Source: Proteromonas lacertae (lineage: Eukaryota > Sar > Bigyra > Opalinata > Proteromonadidae). From it: a stretch of DNA of 64,000 nt. The translations under genes were made by a program, and so were the position numbers. The notes under the pieces were generated by a model. The model did no database searches and was not told the origin of the DNA. It saw only the letters and a program-made list of their open reading frames with translations. The stretch covers positions 310,001-374,000 of the forward strand of contig NGBS01000871.1 in assembly GCA_002245135.1 (NCBI GenBank). The letters run 5' to 3'. Positions 33,092 to 44,863 of the stretch are shown in pieces. Each line of letters opens with the position of its first letter. Position 1 is the first letter of the stretch.

Positions 33092-33449
33092 TCAATGTAA
33101 AAACAAAAAAAAAAAAATTGAAGTAATAGTTACACGTAAATTACATCATTTTCACCATTTCATAGTAAAATTTTACTATTTGAAACGATAAAACATAAAT
33201 CCTTATTCTGAATAAAAAATAATTGTAACATATAATAGAAGCATATCTCATACGAAGACAAGATATTTTAGTGTTTTAAATTTGATGAATAATAGCTGGT
33301 TTTCACGCTTCCATCGCTGCAGATAGAGCAATGATTGCATGTGAAACATTTTCAAATATTATCGTTTCTCTCTTTAAAATTCTATTTGAAAAATCGAATA
33401 AAACATACAATTCTGAGTATTAAATAAGAATATAATATATAACAAATAA
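33092..33449. other. 5' flank of LRR copy 2, duplicated
   Basis: 33,092-33,345 is homologous to 14,114-14,400 next to copy 1. From about 33,355 to 33,420 the sequence instead resembles 12,195-12,262. No gene is seen. Confidence 0.5.
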
Positions 33450-36400
33450 TTAATTACTAAAATCATCTTCAAATGTCGATTCCTGTTTTAACTCAATATT
33501 TTCAGTTGAATTATTATCTATTTCAGTTGTTTGTGATTCCATTGGCGTATAATATTCATCATTATTATTTACATCGATTTCTGGTTTTTCTTCATTCTCT
33601 TCAACATCTTTTACAGATTCTCTTAATAATTCTTCTGTTGGTATTTCATTTACATTATCACTTTCTTCGGTAGATGGTTTATTATTAACTGATAATTCTT
33701 CTTCTTCTTCTTCTTCTTCTTTTGTTTCTTTTTCTGTCGATGGATTTTCACTCATATTTTCAAACTCATCTTCTGATGGTTTTACTTCAACTGATTCTTC
33801 TTTATCTTCTTTATCTTTTTGTGGATTTTCTTCTTCTTTTGGTTGTTGTATTTCATTTGATTGTTCTTGTTCAGTTTCTTCTTTTTGTTCTTTAGATGGT
33901 TTCTCACTCATATTTTCAAATTCATCTTCTGATAATTTATTATCTACTGATGCTTCTTTTGTTTCACCTTCTTTTTGTTGTTCTTCCTCCTTTAATTCTT
34001 GCAGTTCTTCTTCTTCATCATTATTATCAGCTTTCACTTCTTCCTCTTCCTTTAATTCTTGTGGTTGTTCTTCTTTTGAAGGTTTTTCGCTTATTTCTTC
34101 AAATTCTTCTGAAGATGGTTTATTTCCAACTTCTTCTTCATTATTCTCTTCTTTTGTTTCATCATGTGATGTTTCTTGTAATGCTACATGTGGTTCTTCT
34201 GTCGATTGTTCTTCTTCCTTTGTTTCTTCAGATGTTTTTTCTTTATTGACATCTTCTTCTTTGAAAGGTTCTTCATTTACATCTTCAAACTCATCTTCTG
34301 TAGATGGTTTAACATTAACTGTTTCTCCTTTTAGTTCATCCTCTTGTGGTTGTTGTTCTTCTTCTACAGGTTCTTCTTTTGACAGTTTTTCATTCTCATC
34401 TTTCAATTCATCTTCACTATGCTTTATACCAGTAGATTCTTCTTTTGTTTCTTCTTCTTCTTCTTCTTCTTCGTTTACTTCTTCTTTTGATGGTTCTTCA
34501 TATATTTCTTCAAATCCATCTTCTTTAACATCACCATTTTCTTCTTCTTCTTCATTATTATTATTATTATCTTCAACACTTTCTTGTGCATTTTCATAAT
34601 ATCCTTCACCATTATTATTCTCATCATCAAATTCTGTTATAAATGTACCTCCAGGAATCTTTTGTACATTACTTGTATTATTATTATTATTATTAACATT
34701 AGTATGTAAAACAGAACTTTCACTTTCAAACACAGTTGAACCATCTTCTTCTTCTTCTTCACCATTCTTATCATCCAATAAAGTCGATAATTCAGCAACA
34801 GTTGGACGATTATCCACTTTATTTGGTATTTCAGAATCAGCACTTGTATACATTATCTCTAAAGTTGGATCTAATATTGTATCTTGGGAATATTCAACTG
34901 AATTATCTGCTGAACTTAGTGTATCTTGTTTATAAGCATTGTCATCCATTATCATGATAGGTGGTAAAGCAATGGTGGATTTATTATTCTGTTTATTGTT
35001 ATTATTATCATCATCTTCTTCATCTTTCTTGAAATCAGTATCTTCAAATTCATTTTCATCATCAAAGTCTAAATTATCAGTACTTTGATCATTGATCATC
35101 ATTTGTTTTGGATCTAATGAAACATCATTATAATCAGAAAGAGATTCGTTATCTGATTCATCATCAAATTTGTCTTGTTTTACATCATCTTCTTCTGCTT
35201 TCTTCATGTTTATATAACTTGCATTATGTGTGTTTTCTTCACTACCATCTGTTGCTGCTTGGGATGAAATATCATTATTATTTTCTTCGTTATTACTGTT
35301 GTGATTTTCATTCTCTTTATTTACTAATGGTTCTGGTGTGTTAATATTTTCTTCATCTTCTTCTTTTATTGAATCAAATTCATTTCCTTTTTCTCCATCT
35401 TCTCTTCTATTTTTATCACTACTACTACTACTACTTCTTCTTCTTCTTTCCTCTTCTGTTTCATCATCAATATTTTCACTTTCACCTTCACCTTCACCTT
35501 CACCTTCACCTTCACCTTCACCTTCACCTTGTTGTTGTTGTTCTTCTTGCTGTTGCTTTTCTAAATATACTTCCAACATCTTTTCCAACTCTTCTTCTTC
35601 ATCATTATATACTGTTCTTCCCTTTGATTTTGGTCTTCCTCTTATGATACTATTTGAAGGTACAAATGGTGGAATTGGCTTCATTGTTTGAGCATAAGGA
35701 GTATTCTTAATTTTCATTGGACTATTCTGCTTTGAATTATTATTATTATTATTCTTTATTGCAGGTAAATTAGTATCAACAACTGCTTTGGATTTAGATT
35801 GATATGGGTTTCGACGTAGTAACTTGGAGCGATATTTTCGCTTCATTAATAGTCGTTTCATTGCTTTTGTCAAAAACATAAAATCCAAAGGATCTCTTGG
35901 GATTGTTTTTAATTTGATTGTATTTATATCAATACATCCTTTTATGCTTTCCAATTGTTCTTGTGTTATTTCTCTTGTATCATATTCTCTTAATTCATTT
36001 AATATTACATCAAATGGGATTAATGATTTATATACTTCTTCTTGATCTTCAATTTCAGTGGATATTGTCAATATATAAATTACATTTGCTACTAAAGTCA
36101 TCGTATTTGGTATTACTTTTGATTGATATAATTCTTCTATTGCATTGGGACTTACATTGTTTAATAATTTGATATAATCACTTTCACTTATTGTTACAGA
36201 ACCATCAGCAGAACTATAAATAATAATAAATAAATAAATATACACTACAACTGGTGATTCTTTTCTTTTATACAATAATTGATTAGATGAATGCATAGAT
36301 ATTACATTCTGATATTTTGGAGAAATAGGCTTGAGTGCAGTTCGATCTTCACCACATGATAATTCAAAACTTACTCTACTATTGATCTCCTGTAGTTTCT

Positions 36401-37547
36401 TCAAATCTTCTACTTGTTGATTTGCTTCAAATGACCATAATTCAACTTCTTTATTATCGTCAATATCAGGAGGTGGCATACTTTTGGTTGTATTTGATTT
36501 CCTCTTGTAGGGTGAATTATTATTGTTTTTGACTGTTGAGGTTCGTGCAGATCCTGGATAATTCTTTTGTGGACCATCTTCAGGATGATATACTCTCTAC
36601 AATTATTATATTAATAAATGTATAAATAAATAACTATACGTTTAATATAAATTCTTGTGCTTCTTTCAATTGTTGTACATTTACTTGAGCTCCTGAAGCA
36701 TTATCTGATATGATTTTATCATTATATTCATCAGAATCACTGTTTAATATATCTGGTGGAATTAATAATGGATTATTTTCACTTTCTCCACCTAACATAT
36801 CGATTATTACTGGATTATAGATTAAATTTAACTATTTTAATAATATTAATAATAATAAAAGTATATACAGAATCATTATATAATTTAATAATATAATTCA
36901 CATTATGATGTTTATAAATATATTCATTCTTCATTACATTTTCCCACTGTTTTATTGATTCTACTAATTCATAACATATTCCTCTATAATTCATCAAACA
37001 CTCAGATAAAGCTATAAATATAAATATAAATATATAAAATATACTAACTGTATCATTTTTTGATATTGACTTTTGTATTTCATTGAATAATCCATCTCTT
37101 ATTAAAATGTCTTTGACTAATTTCACTTCTATTGAATGTTTATCTGTTTCTGATGATGGAACTAAAAGACGATATTTGGATGGTAGTGGTTTTAATTTTT
37201 TTTCATATCTTAAACGAGGAACTGGCTGCGAAGCTCGTTTGAATCTTTGTGTTCCACCATACATCTATTAAATAAAAAATGTATTTATACCTTATCAAGA
37301 GATATTACTTTTGGAGGAAAAATGTCACTATCTTCATCATAATCATAAATTGATGGATCTCTTGGATCTTTCCAACCAGCCTATTAATCATCAATAAATT
37401 AAATCATACTTCTCTGAGTATTCTGTGTGTTTGATTTAATGCTTTTCTGTTCAATCTTCTCTCTCTTCTCTCCCTTTCTTTACCAAACACCTCCTCCTTA
37501 GAGACAGTTGCATCAGGCCTCCCAACAAAGAAATTTCTATTAGACAT
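33450..37547 (-). CDS. Large acidic low-complexity protein, seven exons
   Basis: 1,299 residues. Exons: 37547-37410, 37380-37291, 37264-37045, 37011-36869, 36831-36640, 36596-36244 and 36213-33450; introns 26-43 nt. Every phase fits and the total is exactly 1,300 codons. The N-terminal ~450 residues look like an ordinary folded region: MSNRNFFVGRPDATVSKEEV, KALNQTHRILREAGWKDPRD, MYGGTQRFKR, and KAMKRLLMKRKYRSKLLRR. The rest is Glu/Asp/Asn/Ser-rich and mostly disordered, with degenerate units of the KPSxDEFENMSEKPSKE type and an EGEGEGE run. I do not recognise the family; the basic-acidic layout would suit a scaffold, chromatin or cytoskeletal role. The 30-nt intron at 36,243-36,214 has no stop and keeps frame, so annotation could miss it. 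Confidence 0.75.
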
Positions 37548-37747
37548 TCAATTTATTTTCGCCTTTACAAACAAAAAATAAATAAAAAACGGTTTGATTT
37601 GTCGAGCTTTATTCAAATCAAATTTGAAATTTTAATGTGATAGAGATAGAACCTGATTATGAAAATCGAATTTTCAGATTAATTTCAATCACATTCATAT
37701 ACTTACAACAACAAATATATTTAAAAAATACAATTAATATTAAAAAA

Positions 37748-38433
37748 TTATTTTTCACCAGCTTCAATAATCTTTTCATACATTTTCTTTCCTCCATACT
37801 GTGAAAATCTTGAGAAACGAGAACCAGCACTTGTCAATCTAACTCCATCTTTATCTGTTCCAGTCCAAACAACGTACACTTGTAATTTACTATATGCATC
37901 CACAGGACATCCATAGCCTCGATAATATCCTTCTTTTACTAGTTCATATTCTTCATCTTCCAAGTAATACGAAATATCATTACAACTACCTTCACAAATA
38001 CTTTTACAATAATTACTGTCTGTATCATCGTATGTAATTCCAGTTAATACTCCGTCTTTTAAATGAATAACAGCTGTATGTACTGGATAATATAAACTGT
38101 CATATCTATATGACTTGAAAAGAGCTTTTGAATCATTTCTCATTCCAACTGTATCACTTGTAATTCTAAAATATAATGCATCACTACCTTTAGTTAACTC
38201 AGCTGTAACAGTATATTAAATAAAAAAGTGTATATACTATCATTTCGAATAGTTAATCTTGCCATTTTATCCACTTTTACTTTGAATGCATAAGCTTTAG
38301 TGCTGTTACCAATATGCAAACAAACAAGTGTATCCTCTCCAGCTACTTGTTTTTTAAGTGTACCTACATGACAAGCACTTGTTATAGATATTAATATCAC
38401 TAATAATAAAAGCGAATATGAGTGAGAAGACAT
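37748..38433 (-). CDS. Small secreted protein, unrecognised
   Basis: Two exons (38433-38238, 38202-37748), 35-nt intron (38237-38203), about 216 residues. A strong signal peptide (SYSLLLLVILISITSACH) is followed by a compact domain with several Cys (CHVG, CLHIG, CKSICEGSC, GYGCP) that could form disulfides. The C-terminus is basic (RFSRFSQYGGKK). The 60-bp gap to POLD2 on the other strand must hold both promoters. Probably extracellular or in the secretory pathway. Confidence 0.7.
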
Positions 38434-38493
38434 AGATTTTTTTATTAAATTTTTTGTTGATCAAGCCCAAAGTTTGAATTAATAGAATTAAAA

Positions 38494-39930
38494 ATGGCAA
38501 TATATCGTGAATCATGCACTATTGATTCAAACTCAAAAGATTTTACTGTTGGAGATTTCTCTTTCACTCAACAGGTATGATTTATTTTTAACCCGCCAAT
38601 AGTATTGTCGATTATATCAAAAAAGACTATCAATAATGAAAAAATATTTTGGTTCAATCGTAAAAGCAAAATGGGGATTGGAGGAAAGTGAGTGTAATCA
38701 ACGTATATTTTTGATTATTGACTAACTTGTTATAGATTCAATAGTTGATATAGATAATTCTAGAACATGTTCAGTTGTAGGAATTATATACAAAGACATG
38801 AAATTACAAAAGTCATTATTGGAAAAGATTGAAGTATATTTATATAGTGATTATAGTGAATAAATAGTCTACAGAACAAATTACTGCTGTATCATCTCAC
38901 AAACCAGGAAAATATGTATCAGACACTGACACATTATACTTAGAAGATGAATCAGGAAGAATAAAGCTAGTAGGGACAAACAGTAATAACTTAGAACCGT
39001 CAAAATTCTTAACAGGAATGATAATTTGTGTATTAGGTTCAGTAAATAATAATATATTTATATGTAAAGACTATTGTTTTCCAGAATCTGCTCCATCTAT
39101 TCCTTATCCACTAATTGAGAAAGATGAATATGTTTTATTTATTTCAGGTATGTCTATATCCAATACAACAGATATTACACCATTTGAATTATTATTACAG
39201 TATTTAAGAGGATGTTTAGGTATTGATGAAATGAAATATAAACCTCAGAATATTATTCAAATGATAATAGCAGGTAATTCATTACAAATTGATGATGAAG
39301 TGTTTTTGAATAAACAGTCGAAAAGAGATGAGAAAGAACAGACAATTCAACCATTGTTGTTGTTAGATACAATTGTTTCAGAAGTATTTATTTATTTTTT
39401 CTATTTTAATTGTCTAGTTTGCTGCTACTCTTCCTACTTCCATAATGCCAGGAAATGATGATCCAACCAACTACGCTCTACCTCAACAACCAATCAATAA
39501 ATGTTTATTACCAAAATCAAGTTGTTATTCCACATTCTATTCATCTTCTAATCCAAATACATTCATATTGAATAATTCAATTCATATTTATGGTAATACA
39601 GGTGAAATGATTGATACAATGATGGATTATTCAAGTTATGATAATGCATTAGAGTTAATGGAAAAGACTTTGTTATTTAGACATTATATGCCTTCTGCTC
39701 CTGATACTTTGGGCTGTTTTCCTTTTTATGATAATGATCCATTTATTGTAAAAGAAATTCCCCATATTTATTTTACTAGTAATCAGAAGAGATTTCAGCA
39801 GAAAGTGATTGATTTTAATGGGTCAAAAGTGTTGTTGTTGAGTATTCCAGCCTTTATTGAAACAAAGACTGCTGTTTTAGTGAATTTAAAGAATTTTGAA
39901 TGTAACACAATACAGTTAGGTAAGAATTAA
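38494..39930 (+). CDS. POLD2: DNA polymerase delta small subunit
   Basis: B-subunit of replicative polymerase delta (p50/Cdc1/Pol31). It links catalytic and accessory subunits and carries an OB fold plus an inactive phosphodiesterase-like fold. Diagnostic stretches: YCRLYQKRLSIMKK, VVGIIYKDMKLQKSLLEKI, YLEDESGRIKL, FLTGMIICVLGS, then the nuclease-like half with MPGNDDPTNYALPQQP and TLGCFPFYDNDPF. Five exons (38494-38574, 38603-38687, 38736-38833, 38868-39383, 39418-39930) give 430 residues, a normal size. The second intron (48 nt) starts GTGAGT and contains a textbook ACTAAC branch site. Confidence 0.95.
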
Positions 39931-39956
39931 ATGACAATATTATTCTTTTGTTTTTG

Positions 39957-40441
39957 TTATTGACTTAATGTAGGTAATTCATGAATCAAATATTCATCAC
40001 TCTTTAATATTAGTTTTCCATTCTTCTCAATAAAATACACTCCTTCCTTTTCTAGTAAATTTCTTTTCTTTATTATATTTGGATGGTTAATTAATAGTGC
40101 TCCTCCAAAGCCACCTATAGTTTTATCAGATGATATAACTCTATGACATGGAACTTCCTATTATTAAGAAATATATTAACTTATATACAGGTGCAAATGG
40201 GTTTCTTTTCAATGCTTGTCCAACTGCTCGACAACTATTACAATTAATATGAATTGCGACATCTTTATATGACATTACATGCCCTTTGGGTATATGAGTT
40301 ATAAAATGATAGACTTTTGATTGAAGAAGAGTTAATTTAGTATTTTGAAGAGCCTTTTCTATTTTTTCTCTAATTTCAGGATCTTCTATTATATTATATC
40401 ATTTTAAGAATATTACTTGTGATATATTTGAAGTCATTCAT
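39957..40441 (-). CDS. MGMT: O6-alkylguanine-DNA alkyltransferase, copy 1
   Basis: Suicidal DNA-repair protein that moves the alkyl group from O6-alkylguanine to its own Cys. The active-site motif PCHRV is intact, preceded by SYKDVA and the DNA-binding helix RAVGQALKRNP. It has only the catalytic domain (140 residues; exons 40441-40417, 40385-40189, 40157-39957; introns 31 nt each), lacking the N-terminal domain of larger family members. Small alkyltransferase-like proteins have the same size but usually lose the Cys, so real catalysis is more likely here. Convergent with POLD2. Confidence 0.9.
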
Positions 40442-40863
40442 TTTAAAAATGGCAAATAAAAAAGAGTACTTCAAGCCAAGTGTTTGATGAAATCTATTTT
40501 GATTTTATAGTTTTTTCTGTAAAATATAATAGTTAAATAATATAGTATATATGTAATTTTAATAAAAAATAATATGTACCTACATGATATGTTCTTTAGT
40601 TTTTAATAATAATTATAATTTGTTTTGATTTTTATATTTTAAAATAAAAAACATGACATTTAAATTCTTATATATTATTAATAACATTAATTACCTCTAA
40701 GTCTAAGATTTCTATAAATTCTATAACTAATCACTATTACCTATCTATGAATATATCCTTCAACAATTACAGAACAAATACAAATATATACACGAACATT
40801 ACTTACAAATTCTAGTATATACACAATTTACGAAGTATATTACATTAAAAACAATCAATAAAC
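40442..40863. other. Intergenic, no gene seen
   Basis: About 420 bp of AT-rich DNA between the two alkyltransferase genes. It must contain the promoter of copy 1. No further motif recognised. Confidence 0.6.
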
Positions 40864-41397
40864 CTATAATTTACTCAATATTCTAGATTCATCTTCCAAA
40901 TAATAGTTTTCATCTTTCTACATTATAATAAATAAATATTCTGTTGATTAATATAGATACATAAACAAAAGTAACTCCTTCTTTTTTCAACAATTCCCTT
41001 TTCTTTTGTACAGTAGTACTTTTAGGATTTTTAATCCCACAGAAACCGCCTATTGAAAAATCAGAAGCAATTACTCTATGACAGGGTATCAGCTGTATAA
41101 TTATATTACGACAATATATACAGATGCAAATAAATTCTTGCACAACGCCTGCCCAACAGCTTGACCACTTCTGCTTCCCAAGTACTTCGCGACTGTTTTG
41201 TATGTCATAACATATCCTATTACATAATACTCGTAATATACCTTCAGGAATAAAAGTTACGAAGTGATAAACTTTTGCTTGAAAAGAAGAAATCTTATGA
41301 TGCTTTACTGCTTCATCAATTTTTGATCTTATGCTAAGATCTTCTGTACAGTAATATATATTATACTAAAAATACCGGCTATAAACTTCTTATCCAT
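40864..41397 (-). CDS. MGMT: O6-alkylguanine-DNA alkyltransferase, copy 2
   Basis: Tandem paralogue of the gene at 39,957. It keeps the active-site PCHRV, SGQAVGQALCKN helix, IGGFCG and the RELLKKEGV tail, giving 132 residues. Five exons: 41397-41376, 41343-41242, 41216-41122, 41092-40967 and 40917-40864, with introns of 32, 25, 29 and 49 nt. The last has donor GTTTAT. Two introns occupy the same place as in copy 1 (after the ninth codon and just before the active site), and two are extra. Both copies align across their whole length, so duplication predates substantial divergence. Confidence 0.85.
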
Positions 41398-41498
41398 AGA
41401 ATAATTTTGATATGGTATAACGGATGATTTTTTGTACTTTCATTAAAAAAACCACCACGACATTTAAATCAAAAAACACATATATTTTAAATTAAATT

Positions 41499-43004
41499 TT
41501 ACTTTGCTACATTAATTTCGATTGGTTGCTCAACATTATCCTCATCATTAATATCTTTTACTTCACCCTCTATTTTAACATCATCAGGATTTACTACTGT
41601 GATTGTAGGTTCTTGTGATTCATCTTTTTCATCCTTTTTAATGTCTTGTTCATTTTTATCATCAATTCCTATTTCAGTTTTTGAATCTATTCAAATATAA
41701 AAACAAAATAATGAAATACTGTTTGGTAAAACACCAGTCATTTCAATCTCTGTATCAGTATATTTAGTCTCTTTAATACAATACCCTGTTAATATCATTA
41801 TTATCATAGTAATTATTGCAAAACCACCACTAAAAACAAAACTACTTCTCAATCCTAATTCTTCTCTTGTTAATCCTAGTTTATCAGCTAAATCAATCAA
41901 ATTATCACTTTCTTCAACAGTATCAGCTATTAAACCCATCAAATAACCACCAACAGCTGCACCTAAATCACCAGCAGCAGCCATCAAAGCAAACATACTT
42001 GCACCAGCTTTTGGATAAGTGTTACTAGCTTGAATAAGAGAACCAGGCCATAATAAACTAACACATAAACCAGCAACACCACAAGCTATAATATTCAATG
42101 CATTCCATGGTGAAACTCCTAACACTTCATAACATAGTAATGCACCAAATGATCCACCAATTAATACACATTTCAATGGTAATCTATCACCACAAACACC
42201 TAAGATTATTCTCATAATTCCATGTGTTAATGCAAAAAAACATAATCCTAATCCATCTCCTAATAGTTTATTAATATGTAAACCAGCTTCTAAAAATGCA
42301 GATATCCATGCAGCAAAGTTATTCTCAGCTGCTGCACTAAAGGCAATTTGTAATAAATATAATATATATTTTGGTCTTCTTATAATTTGACCTAATTCTA
42401 TTCCTGTTCCATCTTCTGCGATTGGAGGTAATAATGGGATTTGAGTGAATAGAATTCCACCAAGTAAAGCTGTTGTACTCCATATTCCTACTATTATTGT
42501 CCAATACTTATTACCTGCAAAGTATAAGAATAAAGTTGTTATTAAAACAACTACAAATTCTCCTATTGAAAAAGCTGCATGTAAAAATGAGAGCGCTGAT
42601 GATTTATCGCCATTTGTTGGTAATGTACTGATTATTGGACTTAATAACAATTCCATTAAACCACCACCTGCAGAAAATATTATCGTAGAAACAACTAAAT
42701 AAGGATAACAATTATAAAATATGTAAGGAACAACAGCAAATAGTATTTGACCTATAAAAGCACATAAATTTCCAGCAACCGCAAATATTCTATAACCATA
42801 TTTATCTACAAGTTTACTAAAGAGTACATCTACTGCTACTTGAGTTACAAAGTTGACAGTTAGTAGAGCTCCTAGTTGTGAAAAAGATAAACCAAATTCT
42901 TCTCTTAATGGTATGAAGAGAATATTTGTTATTGTAACTATGATCGACTGTGTTAGATAACCTAAATAACATGTATATCTTGTCGAAGTGTAACTTTTGA
43001 ACAT
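41499..43004 (-). CDS. Major facilitator superfamily transporter
   Basis: 490 residues in two exons (43004-41720, 41686-41499; 33-nt intron). About twelve hydrophobic helices in two six-helix halves; the loop between helices 2 and 3 reads SKLVDKYGYRIFAV, a variant of the MFS signature, and the second half repeats it as GVCGDRLPLKCVL. Other marks are FLHAAFSIGEF and LWPGSLIQASNTYPKAGASM, which resemble the fucose/sugar-permease-like branch. The last exon adds a soluble acidic tail (DEDNVEQPIEINVAK). Substrate unknown; plasma membrane or organelle membrane location. Confidence 0.9.
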
Positions 43005-43198
43005 TTTGTTATTTTAAATTCCTATTTGCACAACGAGAAAAACAAGATAATTCAAAATAGAAACACTAACTCTCAAACATTTTTTCAAACATTTTTCTAA
43101 ACAAGAAACGAATATAATTATTAAAACAGTATACAAACATCAACTCAAGCAAATACATTTTTTTCATTTTCTTTATTTTCTCTTCTTAGAAAGAATCA

Positions 43199-44147
43199 AT
43201 GGCAGATAAATTAGCTACAATTTTTGGAACTGAAGAAGATAAGTAGGTTTATGCTATTTATATCTTTATCTAGAGTAAATTGTGCATTTTACCACAAAAT
43301 AGGTGCATGTAGACATGGAAATGGTTGTTCTCGTGTGCATAATAGACCTCAATATAGTCCAACTGTTTTAATTCCACACATGTACAGAAATCCAAAAGCT
43401 GCTGTAATTGAGATGAATGTGTATGGTCAAAAGGCAGCTTTGGATGAAGATAAAGCCCAAAAAGAGTTTGAAGAATTTTATGAGGAAGTGTATGATGAAT
43501 TAAGTCAATACGGAACAATTGAAGAGATGCATGTTTGTGATAATTTCTGTGAACATATGATAGGTAATGTATATGTAATGTATGAGGATGAAGAAGATGC
43601 AATGAAAGCCTTAAACTCATTGCAAGGTAGATTTTATGCAGGACTTGCTTTACAACCTGAATTTTCTCCAGTAACAGATTTTAAAGCAGCAACATGTCGT
43701 CAATTTGAAATGAACCAATGTACAAGAGGTGGATATTGTAATTTTATGCATTTGAAAGAGATTTCTCCAGAATTAAGAAGAAAATTGTTTGGAACAAAGA
43801 AGTATTTATATAATTTTATTATTTATTATTTTTTAATTAGACGATTTGGTAGAAGAAGTCATAAAAGTCCAAGCCGTAGCAACAGTCGAAAAGGAGACAA
43901 TGATAAAGAAGATCGTAGATCAGAAAGTGGTGCTAGAAATCGTAGTAGAAGTAGAAGCCATCATAGACATCGTCATCATCACCATCATCGTAGTGAAGAG
44001 AATAGTAGAGGAAATGAAGGAGGTGATAAAGATAGAGACAATAGAGATAATGAAGAAAGAGAGAGAAGACATAGAAGTAGCCATAGTAGTCGAGATGATA
44101 GAAGAAGAAGTGATGATAGAAGAAGAGGAGGAGATGATGATAAGTAA
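43199..44147 (+). CDS. U2AF1: U2AF small subunit (splicing factor)
   Basis: Recognises the AG at 3' splice sites as partner of U2AF2. 292 residues from exons 43199-43242, 43274-43801 and 43841-44147. First CCCH zinc finger (CAFYHKIGACRHGNGCSRVH), then the UHM-type RRM (MYRNPK ... MHVCDNFCEHMIGNVYV, FYAGLALQPEFSP), second CCCH finger (CRQFEMNQCTRGGYCNFMH) and an Arg/Ser-rich tail with a His run. All fit the family well. The start at 43199 gives the conserved MADKLATIFGTEEDK. Introns are 31 and 39 nt, so the factor itself depends on mini-intron splicing. Confidence 0.96.
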
Positions 44148-44395
44148 AATAGTAAAAATTTGAATTTATTATATTATTATTATTTTTAGTAGTTTTCATT
44201 AGATTTTTTCTTTTATATATTTTATAGCTCTATTAGGTTTTAGGAGCAGGATAATTTTGTAAAAATTAATTTAAATAAAGTAGACAATAAATAATTATTA
44301 TATTTTATAAAGAATCTACTTCTTTAAGATGTTCATATGTTTTAATAATTTCTGTGTATTTCCTTTTTGTATATTTCCTACCAATTACAATACTA

Positions 44396-44757
44396 TTAAA
44401 TAAAAAATTCCACAAAATACCCAAGAATAAAACACATTAAACATATAAATCCACCATATACAATATATTCCTTCCTTTCACGATAATGAATTATCTTATT
44501 TTGAGATTCTTCTATTTTTAGTTTTATTGACTTCATTTCAGCTTCTCTACAAAAATAATTACAAAAATTGATTATACACTCTCTTTTGGTGTCGACTTCT
44601 TGCAAAATATCCAGCCCAAGCAGCTCCTGAACCAAGAAGAGTGCCAGTGATTGTGAAAAATGTGCTATACTATATATTCACATATGTACGTATTATTTGT
44701 GATTATTTTATAATAATAATTAAAGTTAGTCTTAAAGAATTTGAAATAAGAAGACAT
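44396..44757 (-). CDS. Small two-helix membrane protein
   Basis: 101 residues from exons 44757-44690, 44664-44578 and 44546-44396 with introns of 25 and 31 nt. Phases fit exactly. A first hydrophobic stretch (FFTITGTLLGSGAAWAGYFA) is followed by RSRHQKR, a charged helix (AEMKSIKLKIEESQNK), and a second span (YIVYGGFICLMCFILGYFVEF). The basic, aromatic N-terminus (MSSYFKFFKTN) could be a mitochondrial signal. I do not recognise the family. Confidence 0.65.
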
Positions 44758-44863
44758 TCTAAAATATATTCGTTTTAGGTAACTAGCTTGAAAGCTTGAA
44801 TTATATCGTAATTTTTTTGATAAGATTAATACAGCTATCCTCACTAGTTATTAATATTATCAA
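44758..44863. promoter_or_regulatory. Divergent promoter region
   Basis: 106 bp separate the starts of the small membrane protein (minus) and the giant gene (plus), so both promoters must lie here or in the first exons. No defined motif beyond AT-rich sequence. Confidence 0.4.

Noticed and set aside
33896-35691. Plus-strand Leu- and Ser-rich open frames
   Set aside because: They are antisense shadows of the Glu/Asp-rich minus-strand gene, caused by codon bias.
37410-37547. A frameshift in the first exon of the acidic protein gene
   Set aside because: On recounting the bases, the exon is 138 bp and in frame with the next exon; there is no break.
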